Positions 52,498-61,903 of a stretch of 64,000 nt of DNA are shown one piece after another. A program made the translations under genes and the position numbers. Below the pieces are notes generated by a model. It saw only the letters and a list, made by a program, of their open reading frames with translations, was not told the DNA's origin and did not search any database. Numbering within the stretch: position 1 is the first letter of the stretch; each line of letters starts with the position of its first letter. This DNA comes from Roseiarcus sp963737365 (lineage in GTDB: Bacteria; Pseudomonadota; Alphaproteobacteria; Rhizobiales; Beijerinckiaceae), in contig CAVTSD010000002.1 in NCBI GenBank assembly GCA_963737365.1, positions 103,541 to 167,540 on the forward strand, given 5' to 3'.

Positions 52498-53252
52498 ATG
52501 ACTGATTTGTTCTTGCTGTCTCGGGTTCAGATGCGTCGGATTGAGCGGTATTTTCCGCGGTCGCACGGGATCGCTCGGGTCGACGACCGGCGGATCGTCA
52601 GCGCGATTGTATTTGTGATCAAGAACGGGCTTCGCTGGCGCGACGCCCCGCCTGGGTATGGTCCGCACAAGACGATCTACAATCGGTTCATTCGCTGGAG
52701 CCGCTTGGGCGTGTTCAACAAGATTTTCGCAGCCTTGGCGCGCAAGGGCGGAAAGCCGGAGCGGATCATGATCGACGCCACGCATCTCAAGGCCCATCGC
52801 ACCGCCGCGAGCCTTTTAAAAAAGGGCCTGTTCCCCGACGTATCGGGCGCACCAAGGGGGGTTTGAACTCCAAGCTGCACGCGCTCTGCGACGGCAACGG
52901 ACGTCCGCTCGTCATGCTCTTAAGCGAGGGGCAGATGAGCGATTACAAGGGCGCGGCGCTGATGCTGCCCGCCATGCCGAAAGCCAAGCAACTCCTGGCC
53001 GACAAGGGTTACGACGCCGACTGGTTCCGCGCCGCCCTCGCCAAGCGCGGCGTCGCCGCCTGCATTCCTTCGAAATCCAACCGGAAGGTCGCGATCCCCC
53101 ATGACGCCGTCCTCTACAAACAGCGCCACAAGATCGAGAACATGTTCGGACGGCTCAAAGACTGGCGGCGCATCCACACAAGATACGACCGTTACGCCCA
53201 CACCTACTTCTCGGCAATCTGCATCGCCGCCGCCGTCATATTCTGGCTGTGA
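52498..53252 (+). CDS. IS5-family DDE transposase (two frames, programmed -1 frameshift)
   Basis: The first frame (52498-52866) has the DNA-binding part and the first Asp (MIDATHLKAH). The second frame, ending at 53252, starts near LNSKLHALCDGNGRP and carries the second Asp (LADKGYDAD) and the Glu (KIENMFGRLKDWRRI). The heptamer A-AAA-AAG at 52818-52824 is in the correct phase for a -1 ribosomal shift, the usual IS427-group mechanism, so the fused transposase of about 250 residues is probably functional. Confidence 0.9.
52818..52824 (+). promoter_or_regulatory. Slippery heptamer A-AAA-AAG for -1 frameshifting
   Basis: TTA AAA AAG in the first transposase frame gives the canonical X-XXY-YYZ slippery site. 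The second frame is -1 relative to the first and is open across it. Confidence 0.8.
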
Positions 53253-53268
53253 TCAATGAGTCCTGACC

Positions 53269-54717
53269 CTAGAAGTCCACCCGGACGCCGATCGTGGGCG
53301 CGAAGTTCGTGCGGTAAATGTAGCCGCTCGCCAACCCGCCAGTCACTTGCGACCACAAGAAGCCGCCGTAGGCTTCGACGCGCATTGCGGGGCGATAACT
53401 GATCATGGCGGAGAACGCGTTGAGCGCGCCGCCGCAGCTTGAAGCGGAAAGTCCGCCATCCGTGCACGGGCTCGTGTTATAATCGTTTTGGTAATAGTGG
53501 TAGTAAGCAGTGGCGATATCGAGGTCGCCTCGAAGGGCATATTTCACGCCGGTCCAGAACACTCTCAGGACCTTGTGCTCCGTAAAGGCTGTCGAGTTCA
53601 CAATGCCCGCTGGGACTGGATAGTTGCCGATCGAGGTAAACCCATCGGGATAAGCGTCGCTCGGGTTGGCGAACAGAATATATTCCCATCCCGAATAGAG
53701 CGCGGCGTTTCCAAAGGTATAGCGCATGCCGACAATGCCGCTCGTGTTGTTGGACAAAGTGGCCTTGAGCGCATTCGCGCTTACGCCTGGCGGCAGCGGA
53801 AACTGGGCGAAATTGGAGAGCGAAACGGCGTCTTTGTTCTTCTCGCCCTCCACGCCGAAAGACAGGGGGCCGAAGTCCCCGGTCATCCCGAGCGAAAACG
53901 CGCCGTTCGAGCCGTTGCCCTGGTCGAAGCCGCCGAACTGATAAAGCCCCGCGAAATGAAACGGCCCGGCGCCGATGCGATATTTGAGCGAGGTGTTGTA
54001 GCGGGCGGTCTCGGTGTCGCCGCCGCCCGCGGCGGTATTGGAAACGCCAAGCACGGAAAAACTTGATGCGGCGCCCATTGGGTCAAAGCGGCTGGCGCCA
54101 TCCACGATAAGAGAGTTCTGCCGTCCCGCAAGCAGTTCACCGTAGGTCGGATGGCTGAGCCCGAGATAGGCCTCGGTGTTGAAGAGCTGACCGGCCCGGC
54201 TCGAGTCGCCGTTTGCGGTTTGAGCGGCGAGCGGAATCGCGTTGTTTTCGACCAGCGACTTCGGCCCGTTGGCGCGCTGTAGCGTGTATGGGTCAAAGCC
54301 GTTCTCGAGTTTGAACACGAGCGACCAATCGGAAGCGATCGGCTCGGCTCCCTTGACGCCGATATGCGATTGTCCAAGCCCGTTCGGGACAAGCGTGTAT
54401 CGGGCTCCGTTGCTGTTCTTCGAGATCAGCGTTTCCACCCCATTGGGGTAGTCGCCATTGAAGGGAACGCCGTGGGACTCGTAGCCTGCGCCGTAGTCGA
54501 ACCGTCCATAGAGCCTGACGCCGCTCCAGGCGAGTGGACAATCGTCCGGATCCGCGACCAGGAAATCATAGAGGCTTGCGAAGCACGGATTTGACGTGGG
54601 CGCCGTGGGCTTCGCCAGCGCCGGCGGTTGGGTCGGCAAATCGGCCGCGCTCGCGTCGCGCGCCAGGAGACCAGCCGACACAAAAAACGCGATGGCGAAG
54701 CCAGCCGACCTGATCAA
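53269..54717 (-). CDS. Porin 2 (Gram-negative porin superfamily)
   Basis: 482 residues. Signal peptide MIRSAGFAIAFFVSAGLLARDASA, then a porin barrel ending VGVRVDF. Cys45 and Cys60 (C-x14-C) and a late pair (SPC-x9-CGG) match porins 1 and 3. Sequence identity to porin 1 appears moderate and strongest in the N-terminal cap and last strands. The TAG stop is in the CTAG duplicated by the IS5-family element. It diverges from porin 3. Confidence 0.92.
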   Translation of the reverse strand: MIRSAGFAIAFFVSAGLLARDASAADLPTQPPALAKPTAPTSNPCFASLYDFLVADPDDCPLAWSGVRLYGRFDYGAGYESHGVPFNGDYPNGVETLISKNSNGARYTLVPNGLGQSHIGVKGAEPIASDWSLVFKLENGFDPYTLQRANGPKSLVENNAIPLAAQTANGDSSRAGQLFNTEAYLGLSHPTYGELLAGRQNSLIVDGASRFDPMGAASSFSVLGVSNTAAGGGDTETARYNTSLKYRIGAGPFHFAGLYQFGGFDQGNGSNGAFSLGMTGDFGPLSFGVEGEKNKDAVSLSNFAQFPLPPGVSANALKATLSNNTSGIVGMRYTFGNAALYSGWEYILFANPSDAYPDGFTSIGNYPVPAGIVNSTAFTEHKVLRVFWTGVKYALRGDLDIATAYYHYYQNDYNTSPCTDGGLSASSCGGALNAFSAMISYRPAMRVEAYGGFLWSQVTGGLASGYIYRTNFAPTIGVRVDF

Positions 54718-55150
54718 TCACTCCCGAGCAAAGGCTTACCGTAGCGCTCGGCGACAGTGCGAATGTGGCCGGCTACAAGTCAAGTCGGACAGATAAGATG
54801 GTGTTCTCACCCCCAGCTTAGTTCGACTGGCGGCGCCTCGCCCCGCGCCGTCGGGGTAATCGAGTCGTGTCAAGTCACAACGGTGTCATCGCGGTATTCA
54901 ACTATCCCTCCTGAGCTTTTGGCGCACGAGTATACGTCCGGCTGAGCGCGAGCCGCGACGGTGTAAGTCGCGGTAAATCGCGCGCGTTGGGGCCTTTACG
55001 GTGCCGCCGACTGCGCGACAGATGTGTCGGTATATAACGGTTAAGGGGTTTACGACGGCATCATTGAGGGTGGGCGTCGTTTCGGGTCCCTCCCTCTCGC
55101 CAGGACAGGCTCCGAGGCCCGGTGGGCGACGAAAATTGATGCGGGGGCAC
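54718..55150. promoter_or_regulatory. 433-base divergent region between porins 2 and 3
   Basis: No gene is visible. It contains a perfect inverted repeat CCGCGAC-N7-GTCGCGG at 54953-54973 and a -10-like TATAAC near 55033 on the plus strand. Both porin promoters and their regulators probably act here. Confidence 0.45.
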
Positions 55151-56743
55151 ATGAAGAGACTCGGGTTTGCCATAGCCGCGGCGGGACTCGCCAGCTTCGC
55201 TCACGCGGCTGATTTGCCGACGACGAAGGCTCCCGAAAAAGCCAAGCCAAACTGCTGGGCGAGCATCTGGGACTGGCTGAACACGTCCGCAGCCGACTGT
55301 CCGATCAGCGCTTACGGCATAACGCTCTATGGCACGCTCGACGTCAACGCCAGCTATCTGCATGAGGGCGTCGACAGGAGTCCGGCTGCAGACAAGATCA
55401 ATTATGGCATTCAGCGAAACGCCTACGAGAGCAAATGGCTCGCCGGTTACAATGGCCTGAGCACCTCGGTGGTCGGCCTCAAGATGAAGGAAGATCTTGC
55501 CCGAGTCGGTCTGCCGGGCTGGTCACTCGTCGGCGTTCTGGAGGCGGGCGTCAATCCGTATTCGGGCATGTTCTACAATGGCCCGCGCTCGCTCGCCGAC
55601 AATAACCTCAGGCCGGCCGGCATAGCTCCGTTTCAGAACGCGAACTTCGACGGCAGTCGCGCCGGCCAGTGGGACAACTCGCAAGGCTACTTGGGAATCA
55701 GCAATCCGGTTTACGGCACGCTGACTTTCGGCCGCACCAATTCGCTCGCGCTCGACGTGACGTCGGCTTATGACCCGGTCGCGTCGACGGCCTTCTCGAC
55801 GCTCGGCTTTTCAGCATCCTTCGCCGGCTTCGGCACCAGTCCGACCGCGCGCCCGAATACCGCCTTCACCTATCGCCTGACCTACCAGAACTTCCGCGCC
55901 GCGGTTCAGACGCAGATCGGCAGTTATGGGCTCGGCAACGCCACAAACGGAATGTACCAAGGGCAGCTCGGCGCGGACTTCGGGTCGCTGTCCCTTGACG
56001 GCGTTTTGAGCTGGGCGAGAGACGCGGTGGCGTTATCGTCATTCGGCGGCTCGAATATCGCCTGCCTCACGCCAGCCAACTGCTTCATCAATATCAACAA
56101 CCAGTATTTCGATCCCAACACGGTCCTCAAGGCGACGCTTTCTAATAATCTCGGCGGAGAGGTTGTCGCCAAATACAAGTTGGATCCAGCGCCGGTGACC
56201 CTCTATGGCGGGTGGATATACGCGCGCCAGATGAACCCCTCGGACGATTTCCTGGGCGGCTTTCCGACCATCTCCCAAGGGATCTTCATTCCGTCCGGCT
56301 ACTTTAACAAAGGCGTCTACACCAACAGCGCCCTCACCGTTAACAACTTCAACATCCAGAAAGTCCTGAATACCGTCTGGTTAGGCGCGAGGTGGAAGGT
56401 GCCCACCGTGGGATTCCTAAGTAATCTCGAGGCGATGGGCGGCTTCTATTATCAGAGCCAGAACAACTTCAACACGAGCGCCTGCACGGGCTCAGGCGCC
56501 TTCATCAGCAGTAGCAAGTGCGGGGGAACTCAGACGGGACTGTCGTTCCTGCTCGACTGGAAGCCGGTCAAGCGCGTCGACATCTACGGCGGCGTGTTGG
56601 TGAGCAATGTCTACGGTGGCCTTGCCAATGGCTTATACTCGACCTCGAGCGCCGTCCTTCCGGGAACGGCCACGGTTGTCACCGTCAATACGGCCCGGAC
56701 GCAGAACTACGATCCGACCGTCGGCATCCGCATCCGTTTTTAA
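55151..56743 (+). CDS. Porin 3 (Gram-negative porin superfamily)
   Basis: 530 residues. Signal peptide MKRLGFAIAAAGLASFAHA, then a barrel ending VGIRIRF. Cys35 and Cys50 (C-x14-C) and a late C-x11-C pair recur; an additional pair (ACLTPANC) is unique to this copy. The ATG at 55151 has GGGGG upstream; an in-frame ATG at 55139 is an alternative. Insertions in loops make it longer than porins 1 and 2. Confidence 0.93.
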   Translation: MKRLGFAIAAAGLASFAHAADLPTTKAPEKAKPNCWASIWDWLNTSAADCPISAYGITLYGTLDVNASYLHEGVDRSPAADKINYGIQRNAYESKWLAGYNGLSTSVVGLKMKEDLARVGLPGWSLVGVLEAGVNPYSGMFYNGPRSLADNNLRPAGIAPFQNANFDGSRAGQWDNSQGYLGISNPVYGTLTFGRTNSLALDVTSAYDPVASTAFSTLGFSASFAGFGTSPTARPNTAFTYRLTYQNFRAAVQTQIGSYGLGNATNGMYQGQLGADFGSLSLDGVLSWARDAVALSSFGGSNIACLTPANCFININNQYFDPNTVLKATLSNNLGGEVVAKYKLDPAPVTLYGGWIYARQMNPSDDFLGGFPTISQGIFIPSGYFNKGVYTNSALTVNNFNIQKVLNTVWLGARWKVPTVGFLSNLEAMGGFYYQSQNNFNTSACTGSGAFISSSKCGGTQTGLSFLLDWKPVKRVDIYGGVLVSNVYGGLANGLYSTSSAVLPGTATVVTVNTARTQNYDPTVGIRIRF

Positions 56744-56811
56744 ACTGAACAACGGGCGCGTCTCGATGGCGCGCTCTGGATAAGCTCAGAACGCAGCGCG
56801 CCGGAGGCCTG

Positions 56812-57126
56812 TCAGTCTGGCGCGCCGCCGACGCAGCCCTTGTTGCAATTGTTTTCGTCGTCGCTCAGCCCGTCTTCATCGCCCTTGCCATCGGGATAGG
56901 GCGCGATATGCGGCAACGCCAAGCCCAAAGGCGCGACTTGAGGGGGCGCCACTGGCGCGGTGACCACAGTCGCGGGAACCGGCGCAGCCGCGTAATGATG
57001 ATGGACCACGTGATGCGGCGGATAGAGGTGATGGTAGTGGTGCACAGCCTGCTCGGTCTGGGCGGTCGCAACCGGAACATCTGCGCCGAACGCCAGCGCA
57101 AGACCGACAATGGCGATTGCTCTCAA
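56812..57126 (-). CDS. Small exported His-rich protein with C-terminal GLS/Cys motif (family member 2)
   Basis: About 104 residues. A TTG start at 57126, directly behind the strong site GAGGAGG, gives a signal peptide (RAIAIVGLALAFGADVPVATAQ). A His/Tyr-rich segment (HHYHHLYPPHHVVHHHY), a Pro/Ala/Val linker and the end GDEDGLSDDENNCNKGCVGGAPD follow. The C-terminal motif matches member 1. The His cluster could bind metal; this is inference. Confidence 0.72.
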   Translation of the reverse strand: MRAIAIVGLALAFGADVPVATAQTEQAVHHYHHLYPPHHVVHHHYAAAPVPATVVTAPVAPPQVAPLGLALPHIAPYPDGKGDEDGLSDDENNCNKGCVGGAPD

Positions 57127-57228
57127 TTCGACCTCCTCGGCATCGAGCGGACGTCCATGCGTGGACGTGTGCACCGTAGTTAATCATGGCTTCATTCACA
57201 GTCCAGCAAGAACTGGACAAATCGAACT

Positions 57229-57579
57229 TTATGGTGGGACGATGTTGCGATTCGCTGGCGGTGAGTGAGAGACGCGCTCGCCCGATAACCAGGCGAGCGC
57301 GCTAGTGCTTGCGCGCAAATCAATTGCTGTCGAGCATCCAGTCTTCGCGCAATCGCTCTTATTGTCACTGAGTCCTTGGCGGCGTTCCGTCGACTTCGAC
57401 GCCGATCGGGGCGCGCCAGGCATTGCCGCGTCAGGCGCAGACTTCGTCTTGGAGCTCGACATGCTGGAGCCAGCGCCGTCGTTCGTCGAGGCGGCAGTGC
57501 TATCGGTCCCCGCGTTTGGGGCCAAAGGCGCAGCGAGCCCCATCGCGGATGAGAGCAGGACGATGGCGAAAGGTTTCAT
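57229..57579 (-). CDS. Small exported protein with GLS/Cys motif and extended tail (family member 3)
   Basis: 116 residues. Signal peptide MKPFAIVLLSSAMGLAAPLAPNAG, a Ser/Thr/Lys-rich middle and RRQGLSDNKSDCAKTGCSTAID. Unlike the other members it continues about 30 residues past the motif (ending NRNIVPP), which may result from loss of a stop codon. AAGGAAAA lies upstream of the ATG. It follows member 2 upstream on the same strand. Confidence 0.65.
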   Translation of the reverse strand: MKPFAIVLLSSAMGLAAPLAPNAGTDSTAASTNDGAGSSMSSSKTKSAPDAAMPGAPRSASKSTERRQGLSDNKSDCAKTGCSTAIDLRASTSALAWLSGERVSHSPPANRNIVPP

Positions 57580-57761
57580 GAGATTTTCCTTGAAGTTAGA
57601 TGGCTCCCAACGGAGCGAAGGTGCGCACCAACCACGCAGAAGACGCGATGTTCCCGTCCTGCCGCCTCTTCCTCGTGCAACGTGTGTTCGACCGCGGAGT
57701 GTTCGTCATGAGCGATCGGTCATGCAGCGCCGCGCTCCTCGGGAGCGCGACGGGGCGGAAG

Positions 57762-58829
57762 CTAGCCGGGGCAGTCGGCCGAGCCAGCCTCGATATTCCC
57801 GTCTTGGACCTTGGCGCCGACTAGCAAAGCCGCTGGCTGGCCTTTCTGGCGAGACGCTAAGCACAACATGAGGAGCGAAGCGGTCACGAGCGCTAAGCCA
57901 ACGAAAAACATTGCGCTCGGAACGAATCGCAGACCTGGAATCCACCACGACAGCATGAAAGAGATCAGCGAGGAGACCGCCGGTATCAAGAGGAAGAACA
58001 TTGTGACGTAACCGTTGTCGTCTTCGGTCGCCGTCAACGCCATCTGGTAACATACGCGCCCCGCCGCGGATCCAGCCAAGGTGCCCAGGATCAGCAGAAG
58101 AACCGCTATGGTCGCAGGCTCAGTCGTGTGCAAGGCGTGGCCGACGTTCGAGGTGAAGGCCGCGAGCGGGATGAGGACGACGGACGACACGACAAAGTTG
58201 GCCGCAATGGCGGCTGTCTCATCGAAGTCGGAGAACCACCGGTAGACCAGCGTCCCGCTCAAAGCGAAGAACGCCGGCATCGGCAGGGCGTAAATCCATT
58301 TGCTGTGGACGAAACTTTCGAGAACGTCCCGCGCCAGAACCTTGTTGTCGACGTCGATTTGGCTCCATGCAATCGCCATCGCTCCGAAGAACGCCACGAC
58401 GAAACAACCGAGGGACGCAAGCGACGGCGATGGAATGGATCGCTTCGACACGATGGCCGCGATGAGCGCCGCCCAAAAAGGAGACAGGTTCAATACCGCC
58501 GCGGTGATGATCGGGTGCGTGCTGCTTAGTCCGATGTTGTAGAGCTTCAACCCCGCGACGCCGATCAGGAAAATGACGGCGAGCTTGGGCCAATATTTCG
58601 GACGAAAGAGGATCGCGAAGAAGTCGCGCCGACTTTCGGTCCGCAAGATCAGTAGCGGGATGGAAAACAGGAGGGCGAGCTGGGTGAACGCCATAAAATT
58701 GAGGGAGCCAAGCGTCCTCGCCGCGAGCGTGGAAAATGGCGCTTGAAACGACATGAGAACCGCGGTCGCAATCGCATAGGACGTTCCCGAACGATAGTCG
58801 CCTGGGTTTGTCCGATTTACGCTCTCCAT
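57762..58829 (-). CDS. DMT-superfamily (EamA) transporter
   Basis: 355 residues with ten predicted membrane helices in two EamA repeats. Examples are SYAIATAVLMSFQAPFSTLAARTLG at the start and the second repeat beginning near IYALPMPAFFALSGTLVYRWF. EamA carriers move metabolites such as amino acids or drugs; the substrate is not predictable. The ATG at 58829 gives a short cytoplasmic N-terminus; the frame is open further upstream but overlaps the next gene. It is downstream of small-protein member 4. Confidence 0.88.
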   Translation of the reverse strand: MESVNRTNPGDYRSGTSYAIATAVLMSFQAPFSTLAARTLGSLNFMAFTQLALLFSIPLLILRTESRRDFFAILFRPKYWPKLAVIFLIGVAGLKLYNIGLSSTHPIITAAVLNLSPFWAALIAAIVSKRSIPSPSLASLGCFVVAFFGAMAIAWSQIDVDNKVLARDVLESFVHSKWIYALPMPAFFALSGTLVYRWFSDFDETAAIAANFVVSSVVLIPLAAFTSNVGHALHTTEPATIAVLLLILGTLAGSAAGRVCYQMALTATEDDNGYVTMFFLLIPAVSSLISFMLSWWIPGLRFVPSAMFFVGLALVTASLLMLCLASRQKGQPAALLVGAKVQDGNIEAGSADCPG

Positions 58830-58926
58830 GAGTGAACCCTGCGCATCGCGCCATCTCGCGGATCGCCGCATTCGCGGCAGTGTCAATAACGAACCTCGCG
58901 CGCCGCCGATTCGTCTGCACTCGCGC

Positions 58927-59205
58927 CTAGTTATTGTCGACGCAGGCCCAAACGACGCAAGCATTTGGATTAAGGCTCAGCCCATCGGTCTCCTTATCGT
59001 TGTAGCGGTAGGGTTGCGACCGCCTTGACGGGAAAACGGTCCCGGGGTCAGACGCGTCGGCGCGCATATCGGCAAAGTTCTGAGGGGCGATTTGCAGGCC
59101 CTGATCGCTGGAAACGCTGACCGTCTGCACGAGCGCCGCAGTCACCGCCGTTAGTCCAACAACAAGTCCGGTCAAAACCGACGCCTCGAAAATTGTCTGC
59201 GTCAT
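58927..59205 (-). CDS. Small membrane-anchored or exported protein with GLS/Cys motif (family member 4)
   Basis: 92 residues. An N-terminal hydrophobic segment (SVLTGLVVGLTAVTAALVQTV) precedes a mature part ending YRYNDKETDGLSLNPNACVVWACVDNN, very close to the end of member 1 (HETDGLSRNPDDCNRWGCID). The ATG at 59205 has AAGGA about 10 bases upstream. Function unknown. Confidence 0.73.
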   Translation of the reverse strand: MTQTIFEASVLTGLVVGLTAVTAALVQTVSVSSDQGLQIAPQNFADMRADASDPGTVFPSRRSQPYRYNDKETDGLSLNPNACVVWACVDNN

Positions 59206-60030
59206 TGCGGTATAATCCTTGACCGCTATGCGAAGCCGAAACCCGAGCATTTTGTTAGTTATTGCAGAACCCATAGCAATAAACTTGGCAGCTTCCGTTT
59301 GTGTTGCCTAAATTATGATTTATTCAACCGATTTAACTCGGAATGCCAAGCTTGTGCTTGCGATAAATATTTCCGCAAATATTGTCGAAAGCGCACAAGC
59401 ATTGCTGCTCCGCGGGCAGGCAGTCCGACAAAGCCGCATGTGTGTGACGAATGAGAACTTCGGGAGCTGTTTCCGCCGGATACGGCCCAAAACCTGGCTT
59501 CGCCAGCGGTAGATGGCCGCCGTCCAGCGCCACCCGAGCTCGGCCACTTCTGGTGAGCGTCTCCGATGGACCATCTTTACTATGGCTGCAATCTCACACC
59601 CTGTTGCTCATCGTTCAAGCGATCAGGTCGCCATCGGTCGCTTGTTCATGCGTCCGTCGAAGCTCGATATTTGTAGCTCCCCCCGTAACGTGTCATTTCG
59701 CTTCTAAGGCAACTTGCGCTTGTTCGTGTTTAAGTGGCTCGGGGCGCTGTGATTGAACTCGTCTCGTGATCGATGGTCGCGTGATGGCCGCCTAATAATA
59801 AACCAAGCACCGCTCTTCCTCGGACTTTCCGGCGACAGCGTGCGCGAGCCGCCTCGCTTGTCAGTCCTCGTGCGCAACGCCGTCAACAACTTCAACCAAG
59901 CGTTAGCAGTCAATGGATCTTTTGCGATGCTGCCGGGCTAAGATTGATCCGTCACGCCTGATGCAAGACGGTAGCTTGCGCAAACAGGCTAAAATTGTCG
60001 TGGTTCGCTGCCTTAGTCGCCTGTCTAATC
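59206..60030. other. 825-base region without intact genes
   Basis: Apart from the outer-membrane-factor remnant listed separately, I see no gene, tRNA or clear terminator here. Base composition is lower in GC than the flanks at the left end (around 59280-59400). Confidence 0.5.
59460..59560 (-). pseudogene. 3' remnant of an outer-membrane efflux gene
   Basis: On the minus strand the DNA around 59485-59515 matches the end of the NodT-type gene at 60469: both encode PLAKPGF(A/G)PY(L/P)AE and share CCGCTGGCGAAGCCAGGTTT. Upstream, GTGGCCGAG and a degenerate GG-rich block also align. Only the last ~95 bases are recognisable, with deletions. It is probably a leftover of a duplication or deletion in the efflux locus. 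Confidence 0.65.
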
Positions 60031-60450
60031 TCAACTCGGCAACTTGACGGTTCTGTCGGAAAAGCCCTCGGCGCAAAAGTCAGTGCCTTGCGTGGCGCGC
60101 CAGAACGATCGCGGTCCCGGCTCGGGAACGGGCCGGGGCGCATGACGGCCGCAGATTCCCGCTCGCGCCCACCACGCCATCGGCATGTCGCGGCGGTTTA
60201 CGGGATCGAGCCCGCCCTCGGGCCGGCGCCAAAATGCGCAATCTACGCAATGCGCACCGATCGACAGCGCTTCGGCGGCGACGCCTTCGCCGCACCACTG
60301 GCGGCTGTGCGTCTGGGGCCAGTGGGCGACTTCCTCGGGACGCATCGACGCTTCCGGCGCACGCCGGGTGCACACGCCCTCGTGGTCACTAAACTTGCGC
60401 CAGAACGCGCAGGCCGCGCAATTGGCCGCCCTGATCGGATCGTCACTCAT
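60031..60450 (-). CDS. Protein with two tandem C-x2-C...C...C motifs
   Basis: 139 residues with an internal repeat. Unit 1 reads NCAACAFWRKF...GVCTRRAP...W...WCGEG and unit 2 HCVDCAFWRRP...GICGRHAP...FW...FCAEG. Each has four Cys in the order C-x2-C, C, C with conserved Phe-Trp-Arg and Arg-x-Ala-Pro, suggesting one zinc or Fe-S site per unit. There is no signal peptide. The gene begins 18 bases after the efflux outer-membrane gene and GGGAGG precedes the ATG, so it is probably the last gene of that operon. Function unknown. Confidence 0.75.
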   Translation of the reverse strand: MSDDPIRAANCAACAFWRKFSDHEGVCTRRAPEASMRPEEVAHWPQTHSRQWCGEGVAAEALSIGAHCVDCAFWRRPEGGLDPVNRRDMPMAWWARAGICGRHAPRPVPEPGPRSFWRATQGTDFCAEGFSDRTVKLPS

Positions 60451-60468
60451 CGCCTCCCTCCTTGTTTT

Positions 60469-61903
60469 CTATTCAGCCAGATAGGGCGCAAAACCTGGCT
60501 TCGCCAGCGGTTCGGGTCGCGGCGCCCAGCCTCCGCCAAGTGCGAGCATGAGGCCAATCTCGGCCACCAATTGGCGGGTGTGCAGCGCGATCGCTTGGCC
60601 TTCCGCCTGAAGCGCAGCGCTTTGCGCAGTGACCACGTCGAGAAAGGAGGATGCGCCGTCGCGATAGAGGGTCAAGGATAGCTCGGCCGCCCTGCGCGCC
60701 GCGACCGCCGCCGTACTCGTCTGACTGTATTCGTTGGCCAACCATCGGAGAGACGACAGTTCGTCCTGGACCTCCTGCATGGCGCGCAGCACTGTGGCCC
60801 GATAGTTCTCCGCCGCTTCGGTGAATTGCGCCTTGGCGATCTGCAGCTCCGCCTGGCGAAGGCCTGCGTCGAACAGCGGGATGTCGAGCGAGGGTCCAAT
60901 GGTTCCGAACAGGTTATTCGGATTTAAGAGCCTGAAATTGGTGTCCTGCGTTCCACCAAGCGCGATCAACGACACCCGAGGAAAGAAATTGGCGCGCGAC
61001 GAGCCGATCTGTTCGCTCGCGGCGGCGGTCTGCCGCTCGCTCTCCGCGACGTCCGGACGGTTGCGCAGCACGTCCGCCGGCACGGTGCGCGGCGCCTTTG
61101 GCAGGGGAAGCCGCGACGAGGATCGCGCAACCGAAAATGAGGCTGCGGACTTGCCGACCAGCGCGGCGATCGAATTCTCCAGGGTCGCGCGATTAAGCAC
61201 AAGGTCGGACAATTGCGCCTCGGCCGGGCTCAGTTGCGTCTGCGCGCGGTCGACGTCGACCGGCGAGGCGATATTCGCAGCGAGCCGATCCTGAGTGAGC
61301 TTCAGGGCGGAGCGATAGATGGTGATCGTGTCGGAAAAAAGCTTGGCCTCCTCGTCGAGGCCGCGCAGATTGACGTAGTCGCGCGCGAGTTCCGCGTGCA
61401 ACTCGAGCCGGGCGTCCGCCAGCGCGTCCGCGCTCGCCTCGGCGTTGGCGTTCGCCGAGTTGACGAGGTCGCGCACCCGCCCCCAAATGTCGATTTCGTA
61501 AGAGGTCTGGGCGGCGAGGGCGTTGTCTCCATAATAGGTGGGCTGGTCTGCGGAGCGAAGGGGACGATTGGCCGACTGCTTGTTGGCGAAAAAGTGCGGA
61601 ACCCCATTGATCTGCGGATACGCGTTGCTCAGCGCAGCATTGGCGCGCGCCACCGCGACGTCATTGGCCGCGACGGCGGCAGCGAGATTCGGGTTCGCCG
61701 CGTCCACCTGCGCCTGAAGCTCGTCGAGCGTTCGATCGTTGAAACTGAACCACCACTCGCCGTTCGCCGGAAGCGTTCCGCCGCCCGAGGGCTCATCCTT
61801 AAATTTCGACGGCGTCGCGACTGAGGGTGGGGCGTACCGGGCGAAAGTCACAACCGCCGAGCGCGAGCGCGATCGACGCTGCGAGCAACGGCCTCCATTT
61901 CAT
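60469..61903 (-). pseudogene. NodT-family efflux outer-membrane lipoprotein, frameshifted after the lipobox
   Basis: The mature region is a complete TolC-like outer-membrane factor of 460 residues (YEIDIWGRVRDLVNSANANAEAS, RNRPDVAESERQTAAASEQIG, DGASSFLDVVTAQSAALQAEGQ). The signal peptide with lipobox (MKWRPLLAASIALALGGC, ATG at 61903) is in another frame: one extra base at about 61849, right after the lipobox Cys, disconnects it. Without correction the barrel would not be exported. The ATG overlaps the adaptor stop. Confidence 0.88.

Larger units (their letters stand above)
52427..53268 (+). mobile_element. IS5-family insertion sequence (IS427-like)
   Basis: About 842 bases. The ends are imperfect inverted repeats: left GCTCAGGACCTATTAAT (from 52427) and right, read inward, GGTCAGGACTCATTGAT (from 53268). 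CTAG flanks both sides (52423-52426 and 53269-53272), the expected target duplication. It contains one transposase in two frames. It sits between the 3' ends of two porin genes; the right CTAG supplies the stop codon of porin 2. Confidence 0.88.
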
